From contig JAFLVC010000003.1 in the NCBI GenBank assembly GCA_022508505.1, positions 93,910 to 157,909 of the forward strand: DNA of 64,000 nucleotides. Reading direction: 5' to 3'. The DNA comes from Clostridiales bacterium (lineage in GTDB: Bacteria > Bacillota > Clostridia > Christensenellales > Pumilibacteraceae). The notes below the pieces were generated by a model, which worked only from the letters and a program-made list of their open reading frames with translations, ran no database searches and had not been told where the DNA came from. The translations under genes were made by a program, and so were the position numbers. Shown in pieces: positions 50,721 to 59,700 of the stretch. Each line of letters opens with the position of its first letter. The stretch's first letter is position 1.

Positions 50721-53700
50721 ATGAAAAACGGCACCCGAGCTCAAATAACGAGAGCAAAGAAAATACTTATACTCATTGTCAGCGGTATCATTGCGGTAGC
50801 GCTGGGATTGACATGCGGACTGTGCTTCGGCATCGGCTCGTCCAATAGAACAGGCACGACGAGCGGAGTGGAAAGCGGCGAGGTAAGCCACTCTGCAACT
50901 AAAGCGCTGACTAGTGCCGGAACCTACAACTATACTACTGCAGGCTCGTTGATGAACAACGATTTAATCACCATGGCGTACTGCGGCGGTATTTATACAC
51001 TGAATTTGCCTAAGGGCACATACAAGTTCGAAGTATGGGGCGCGCGCGGCGGTCAGTACGTCGCAGGCGCGGGCACTCCGGGCTACGGCGGATATACGTA
51101 CGGTCAGATTGTGTTGTCCGGCGCTACTACTATTTACGTCGTTCCGGGCGGCATAGGCACGAACGGCGACACATCCAATAGCGTTAAAGCGGGCGGATAC
51201 AACGGCGGCGGCGCAGGCCGCTATTACGGATCGAGCGGCGGTGGCGCGACGCACATCGCGACGGCGTCGGGACTTCTTTCCTCACTTAGCGGCAACACTG
51301 CGGCGGTACTCATGGTAGCGGGCGGTGGCGGCGGAACGCAAAAGTATAACGGCGGTCACGGCGGCGGCGGAAACAGCAACGGAGGAACTACCAACGGCGG
51401 CTGCGGTTCGGGCGGTTGCGGCGGCGGACTTTCCGGCCCGCACGGCAATCCGTGGCAAAGCCACAACGTTGCCACCAATGCCGGCTCGTTCGGGCAGGGC
51501 GGCGGTGTCGGTGCGGGTAGCGACGGCTTCTATGCAGGTGCAGGCGGCGGCGGCTACTGGGGCGGCTGCGGCGCTACGAGCGACGTTTCGGTTGTCGACG
51601 ACAAGGGCGGCGGCGGCGGTAGCGGCTACGTCAATACTTCCAAATTTACGAACTACGGCGGCAGCGGTACAGACGGAAATAACAACGGCGCAGGCAGGGC
51701 GCAGATCACGGCGATCCAAGTAAACCAACCGCCGGTACAGCAGAGCTACAGCATTACAGGGCAGAACATAGGCACGCTGAGCACGGCGAAAGCTGTGTAC
51801 TCGTACAACCTGGCGCAGGACACGGACTACGCGAACCAGAGCGGCGCGAACGCCAACAGCGTGTACTTTGTAAACGGCACGACGACGACGGATTTGTCGA
51901 GCAGCACGGCGCAGGACACGGGCCTGTATTTGGACGCGGCATGCACAATTCCTGCGGGGACGTATATAACATATAAGTTCCAGAGCAACCAGCAGTTCAA
52001 TATAACGGGGTACAAGAAGCAGCCGCGAGCGGGCGTGTCTGGAGTAAGCACGAACAACCAATTGAAGGTGTACGTAGGCATACGCGACATGTTCGGTGGG
52101 AACCCGTCGACGTCGACTAACGCGCGAGGCGTGTACTCGTTTACCATAACGTTCAACGGGTACAGTGGGACGCATAAAGAGAACACGAGCGGGACGCTGG
52201 TGAACGGGAACAAGTACGCATACAGGTACGGGAAGTCAACGAGCACCGATCCGAGCATAGTACCCGGCGGAGGAGTGTACTCACCGAAAGCGGTGGGGAC
52301 GTGGTCGCTGTGCGTGCAGCAGCCCATACAAAAGAACACGAGCGTTACAATAACAGCTGCGGAGCTGATGGGTATGACGGCGCCGGCGAGCACAACGGCT
52401 GCGTCGTATAACGCATTGTTCCAAGCGGTGCTGGTGCCGAGCGGAGCGGTGTCGGGATTGTACGCATACAGCGGGAGCACGGTGACGTTTAACAGCTCGG
52501 TAACGGGCTATACGTCAATAACAATAACGGCGACGGGCTCGTCGCCGCAGTGGCAGAACGCGACGTTCACACTGTACATGGTAGAGATAAACGCGTCGAC
52601 CGGCACGAGAATAGAGCCAATAGGCATTACGTACGATATACACGCCATAGACGTCAACTTCAGGGTAGACAACACGCGTCCGACGCTTAGGAGCAGTCAG
52701 AACAATGTGGTAGACGTACCCGTAGGCGGGAGCGTAGACGTCCAGCTGAATAAGTACTTCAGCGACATCGACGGCGAAATAACGGCGTCGACGCACAGGA
52801 TACTCGGCGTGGAAGTGCCGCAGTACGAGTTTGTGGAGCTGGATAAGTACGGCGGCGTAGTGTCGACGTACAATGCGAGCGGCGCGGCGGCGGGCTCGTC
52901 GTATTACAATGTGGCCGGAGGAACGCTTAGCGACTCGCTGACGAGCGGCAAGAGCACGAAGGAAACCGGATTCAACGTGAGAATAGCGCAGCCGAGCATA
53001 ACTGAGGACGCGTTCGTAAGCTACACGATCAAGGCGTACGACACGCTGACGCTGACGGGCATAAGGTCGAGCTATTCGCAGTACCAAAGCACGCGGGCGG
53101 CGCAAACGGCGTATACCGGCGGAAACACGTCGGAGCCTACGGCGTCCGGCAGCGTAACAAACCCCGGGCACTTCTACCTGTTAATGCACATACAGGACAA
53201 TAACGACACAGCGGACGGCGGAATATGGCTGCCCATAGCGGTGAGAGTAGGGTACGCGGACGGGCGCATGGACGGCGTGACGCCTGTCAATACGGGCACG
53301 ACGGCGGGCGCGGTGAGCGGACAGGGCATGCTGTCGAGCATGCCGCGAGCGGTAGGAAACGTCGGCGACGAGTTCTATTTTGTGCCGATGGGCGTCAACA
53401 TAGGCAATACTGAATACCCCATAGGCAAGGTAACGGACGCGAGCGGGAACGTCCTGAGTGCGGGAGTAGGCAAGGACAAGGTACAGGCGCTGGCGCTCGA
53501 CGGCGACAACTATACGACGTGGAATAACGACACGCGTGAAGCGGGGTTAGGCGGCTGGAGTAAGAAGCTCAACGAGCTATTGACAATAACGACGCCGGAA
53601 ACGTTCAAGGTCTCGGAGACGGAGAGAGCGAAGGACTATGCGAAGATAGAGCGCATAAGCGTATATATCCCGAAGAGCTATTTCGGCGGCAGAGTGGCGG

Positions 53701-56700
53701 CCGTTACGAGCGGAGGCTCGTCGCGCGACGCGGCAACGGGCGTCAATACGGTCGTAGTGCGCGACGGCGGTATAGCTAACGACGATACGGAATACTACGT
53801 GATCGACGGACTGAAGGTGACGCTGCTGTCGGCAACGATGGGCAGATACTTCTATGTGAATGTGGGCATAAGCGACAGCAACCAGAAAGCGGTGAACGGC
53901 GGCGTCAATATAGCTATAAACGTAGCTAATACCGACCCCGACGTAATCGACGAGGGAGATATAGCGAAGTACACGGGGCACAGCGACAATCCGTTCACGT
54001 ACAAGTACGAAGCAGGGCAGATAACGGTGTCGTACAGAGTGCCGATGCGCTCGACGTTCTTCATTACGCCGTACGACCTAATAAGCGACGAGAACATGCT
54101 CGACGGCGGTGCGGTGTACCCTGCGGGCGGATTCACGCTGAACGGGCTTAGCGGAAAATACGTCAACGGCGTATTCACCGAAAGAGCGGAAGCCGGTAAC
54201 GGCGAGACGCAGATAAACGCGCTGTTCAACACGGGAAAATACGGCAGGGGCAGCGAGACGTACGTGACGCAGCTGACGAACATGCTGGAAAACCTGACAA
54301 GGACGAGGCAGACGGTAGGCAGTGTCGCTACGGGATACGCGTTCGGCACGGCTGGAGTACGGGACACGAACGTACTTAACGACAGGCTGTTCTTTGTGCG
54401 GACGAGCGATACGACGAGCGATCCGTACACGTTCAACCCGACGACTAAGGACTATGTGTACACGACGACAAATACGGCGGACTACGTCGGAATAGCGGCA
54501 GGCAATACGGTCAACATCAACGGCGTGGAGTACAGCGTCGACTTTTTGATGTTCACAGCGGAGACGCGGACGGCGACGAACGCGGTAATTAACCTTACGG
54601 TGCGCGACAGGTACGGCGCGGTAGCCATACCCGTAAGGATCGAGATAGCGATCATCAACACGGCGCCGCAGCAGATCGAGATAGAAAAGGTACCGGAGCT
54701 CGCAGTCAAGGCGGTTGACGGAGATAACGGGCCTGTGTACGAGACGAGCTTAGTGGTGACGCCGGACGGCGTGATGACGGACGCGGACGGCGACAGGCTG
54801 GTGTTTGTGCAGTCGCGCGGCATACTTGTGGCGCGGGGCTTAGAGATAGCGAAGATAGAGAACGTTAGCAGTTTGATGTTCGACGGGTTCGGCAGCGCGG
54901 GGAATCACCCGGAGTATGCCGAGTACCTGAGCGACAAGCACGGCAATCTATTGACGGATTACTATTTGACGGCGCGCATGGACTCGACGAGCGAGTTCAC
55001 GGTGACGGCGCTGGGCTCGACGAAGAACATCGAGGAAGGGGTGTATGTATACTTCTTCGTAACGGACAGCAGGGGCGGAACGACGCTCGGGTATCTGCCC
55101 GTAGAAGTAGTGAACACCCGTCCGCACGAGAACACGAGCGACGTCGACGGATTTTCCGGCGAGGACAGACTGTGGTCGCTGGAGTCTGCGAGGATAGCGG
55201 ACACGTACAGGAGCAGGTACATAGTCGGATCGGAAGCGGCGCGAGAGCAGTTAAAGGAAAAAGAGAAAGCGACGGACGCGGACATCAAGCTCATAGCAAT
55301 GGACGCGGACGCATTGCACGGCAAGTACGGCGTAATGCTGTCGCAGCGCGGCGCGACTGCGTCGGTGTATTTCAACTACGACGAGCGGTACAACGCCCCG
55401 CCGTACGGTAACGCGTACGAAGTGGCGGTGCCGAACGTACTGCGGTCGGTAAGCGGCGGGTTCGACGACACGAAGCCGGCGGCAGTAGTGGTGTGCGCGG
55501 CGCCAAATGACGGCAAGAGCACGTACATGCTGCCCGAGTACGTGAGCGTACAGGTCATGTTCTATGTGAACGGGAAGTGGTACGAGCGCAGCGTGCTTAT
55601 TGGCGAGTTGAGCAAGGACAGCGGCGAGGTCAAGCACGAGGACGTGTTTGACGGAGAAGGTCGGTTTGTAATAAACGACTGGGCGGTGAAGGTAGCGACG
55701 GAGCAGGCGTTCACCGGCTACAGACTGCAATTGACGTTCTCCGTAAGGGACGACGTACTGTACGGCGGCGACACGGCGGACAAGGAGACGGCGTACAACA
55801 GCAACAGGAACGACAAGAAAGGCGAAAAGGTAGCGGGCAGGCTGGACGTAGGTCCGGTGTACATGTACATTTCGGGCACGGGCATACGCACGAAGGACGA
55901 GTTCGGCGTGTACGACAATAACTACGTCGTGGACTACGAGCCGAAGGACGGGACGTCTAAGTCGTACTTAGTTACAAAGACGGGCGAAACGGTTTCGGCG
56001 GTTGAGTACAGCGCGGCGGCCGCGGCGAGCGCGAAGGGCAAGTTCGAGTATTTGTCGACAATAACGGTGCCTGCGTCGTCGGACGGAAGTAAGGCATACC
56101 CGACGGTGTACGTACCGATGAGCTATTTCGGTCAGAAGCAAGCGCTTGTGGCGCCGTCCACGCAGGACAAGACGGTGTCGTACCAAGACACGTTTGTCGG
56201 GTACGACATGCGCAAGTCGAACGGCGACGACTCGGCGTACGACATCGGGCATATAGACAATATAGCGTCGGCGATCTCGCTGTACGACGGGAATACGACC
56301 TGGCGCGGAATGGACTTGGCGGACAATCCGTACTTAGAGATAGCGTCGGTCAACTACATGAGCGGAATGAACGGAGCGGCGATGTTCGGCGGCGCGTACA
56401 GCAGTATGTATTACAACACGCAGCTCGCGGTGTCGACGGCCGACCAGGACTACTCGGGCGTAAGCGAGGACGAGTTCATAGCGGGCACCGAGAAGCAGCT
56501 CATATACTTAAAGGACCAAAAGGAAAAGCTGTTGGAGCACAACTTCGGCTTGTCGTTCAAGAAGAAGAACATGCGAACTGGCAGCGTAAATCTGCAATTG
56601 ACGATCAATCTGGCGCTGTCCGAGGTCAAGCGCGGCAGCGGCAACGAGATAACCGGGATGACGACGGCGTGCGAGAGCGCGAGCGACGCGCGCACGGTAA

Positions 56701-59700
56701 CAGTGTTCATCAGGATAGAGAACACGCCTATTGATCTTGTAACGGGCAAGGTGTCGAACAGCGACAAGTACTTGCTCGGCTATGACGACACGTACCACGT
56801 CGACTTCTCGCTTAATACGAACGCGGCCATTGAGTTCGAGCTGTTGCGGTCGGACGGCAATGACGCGGGTAACGCGCAAAGGAACAAGATATATTACACG
56901 GACAACGACTACTCGTCGAATAAGTACCGCGACGCGGCGTACTTCTCGATCGAGTCGGTGAACGGGCTGTCGGGCGCGAACAACAAGCGTCCGTCGGACA
57001 ATAACGGCGACGCATACACGAACACAACGCTCGCAAAGACGGGCGAGGTCATGCGCGCGCAGAACTCGATGCGGCACTACTACGGCGTGGCGAGCATAGC
57101 GGACACGACGAGCGACGCGTACACGGCGAACGGCGGGAAGTATTCGTACAGCTCGTACTTCAATGTGACGACGTCGGAGAGCGGGAAAGTGCTCAACATA
57201 AGAGCGTCGAGAAAGACGTACATCAACGAGTCGGCGCTTGAGGGAATAGTTAAAACCGAGTTCGTGGGGAAGGCGGAATACAGCGAGCTGTTCGGCGGGT
57301 TTAACTGGAACGCCGGCAAGACGTACGGCGGACTGTCGTACAAGCAGCTGAGGAAGGTGTACGAGACCCGCGGACTGAAGGTAGTGTTCGGCGGAACGGT
57401 AGCCGACGAGAACACGGCCGTACCCGACGACGAGACGCTGAGCGCGTACTATCCGCTCAACGTCATAGTTTACGACAACTGCGGAGCGGGCTGGAGCGAC
57501 GCGTCGTACGTGGCGATGGAGTTCAGGATAACAATAATAAACACGGCGCCTACGATCAATACGGAAAGCCTTAGCTACAACGACGCGAGGTCGCGTTGGG
57601 AAAAGCACACAAAGCTTGCGGTGGGCAGCACGATGTACCTCGAGCTTGAGAAGTACATAAGCGACCCCGACATATTCACGATCAACTCTCAGCTTGCGAC
57701 GGTCAACCAGTTCAACTCGAGGGCGACGGGCATAGACAAAGAGACGGGCGACTACTTGGAATCGCTGTTCTCGTACAACTACACGAAGTACGCGAGCGAC
57801 GAAGCGGCGCAGAGCGCCCTGCTCAGCAACAGAGCGGGTCTGTCCAAACAGGGCTATACGGGCGCGGACGTAATAATGTACATGGAAGTCGAGGGCAACG
57901 CGGAGCTCAGCACGGAAACGGTACCTGCGAACAACAGGCTGTGGTTCAGGGTTAACAGGCGCACGTCGGACGACGACGGCAACATCAGGGACTCGTTCGA
58001 GTTCACGCTCAGCTTCCGCGACAACCACCACACCGAGGGGACGCCGTCGGAAACGCTGCCCATAACGTTCGTCATCGAGATAGACAACCAAGCCCCGGTA
58101 ATAGACACGGCGGTAACGAAGGTGACGATGCACTCGGGCGACAGTCTCGTACTGCTGCCTGCGTACTACGACACGTTCATAGGCGGAACGGAGTATCTGA
58201 CGGATCACAAGACGTTCGACAAGACCGAGCACGGCTCGGACTACGCGCTGCCGCGCGAGGGCTCGACGGCGTACTTAAAATCCAAGACGTACAACAATTA
58301 CTACAACGTACGTCTGACCGAGGGCGCGGACTGGACGTACCACGAACTGACGCGCGCGGCGTGCAAGGACTTCAAGACGGACACGTCGAACGGCAACGGC
58401 AACCAGAGCCTCGGGTTCTTGGGTGTGGCGAGCGACGACGCACCGTGGCGGCTTAGGTTTGAGACCAAGAGCTACAACAGCTACAGCTTCATCACGGTGA
58501 CGCAGCAGAACCTCGTGTATCCCGAGCTGAGAACGGGCACGCCGAGCGAACGGCTTCCGATGGCGCTTTTAATAGAGGCGCGGAACGCATGCACGCAGCA
58601 GACGGTCACGTTCGAAATAACGGACGGCGAGGGCGGACGCGTGACGTACACGCTCGAGTTCACCATCATAAGCGCGCCGCCGCGCCCGCTCGATCCCAAT
58701 GTGGGCGGCGAGAACGCGAGGCTTGAAGCGGCGCATCTCGAGGGCATAGAGAACACCGGCTCGGGTGCGAACAAATACCTCAACAACGGCACGTACAACA
58801 TGTACATAATACCGTCGGGCGACGCGAAGGGCGTAGCCGTCGAACTCGAGACGTTCGGCAAAAAGACGGCGTACCGCGAGACGGAGATCAAGCTCAACAA
58901 CGTGGCGATCGATCCGGACAGTGCGACGGCGACGCTGTCGCTGTACGACGGCGGGCGATTCCGCGTAGACAACCAAGACCTCATAGAGGACGGGCAGGGG
59001 CATTACACGATCCCGAACGCGCCCAATTACTTCTATATTACAAAGCGCGACAACACGGCGTTCACGGTACACGCGACGGGGTACAACCCGAGCAAGGCGT
59101 ACGAAACGCTCACGTTCAGAGTGGGCGATCCCGGCAACGACGTGTATGCCAACTCAATAGAGATAACCATTCGCGTATACACAATATACTCGGACATGGA
59201 AAACCCGACGGTAGGCAAGATGTCGCTCGGCAAGTACGAGGACGAGTACCTCGCGGGCAGTAACGTGTTCAGCGTCAAGCCGTACGACGAGTATCTCGGC
59301 ACGGGCGCGTACGCGGGCAATCCCGAGTATGCGGCGTCTGCGGGCGTACCGTCGACGTACAAGTACATCTACTTCGGCGGCGACGAGGGCAACGACGCGA
59401 CGCTTACGGACGGGAAAGCGGAGTCGCCGATCATCGACAGGGACGTCAGTGTTTCGGGCACGCAGTCGTACGCGGCGTACGTGTACGCGTTCATGGAGAA
59501 CGGCGAGGCGCTGGATAAGACCGAGATAGGCAAGCTGCTCGAGCGCAACGGCAACCTGTTCTCAATCCGCGCGGACAAAAAGACGGCTGTAGAGAACTAT
59601 CTCATCGGCGGAATAAACGCGTCGGGGAACAGCGTAACGCCCAACCGCACGGCGCTTGAAAACGTCAGCAAGTATTTTGGATTCACGGTAGCCGCGGACG

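Noticed and set aside
50721-50884. Lipoprotein or LPXTG sortase substrate assignment for the giant protein
   Set aside because: Cys residues in the N-terminal hydrophobic segment do not fit a lipobox; the C-terminal LPEPD is not LPXTG and the post-TM tail is more than 100 aa long.
51040-51720. CRISPR-like or minisatellite array in the GGC-rich stretch
   Set aside because: Repetition reflects glycine codons; no regular repeat/spacer periodicity. No CRISPR array or cas gene seen in the window.
56508-58232. 574-aa minus-strand ORF inside giant gene 1
   Set aside because: Arg/Val-rich composition typical of antisense translation of GAC/AAC/ACG-rich coding DNA; no initiation signals.
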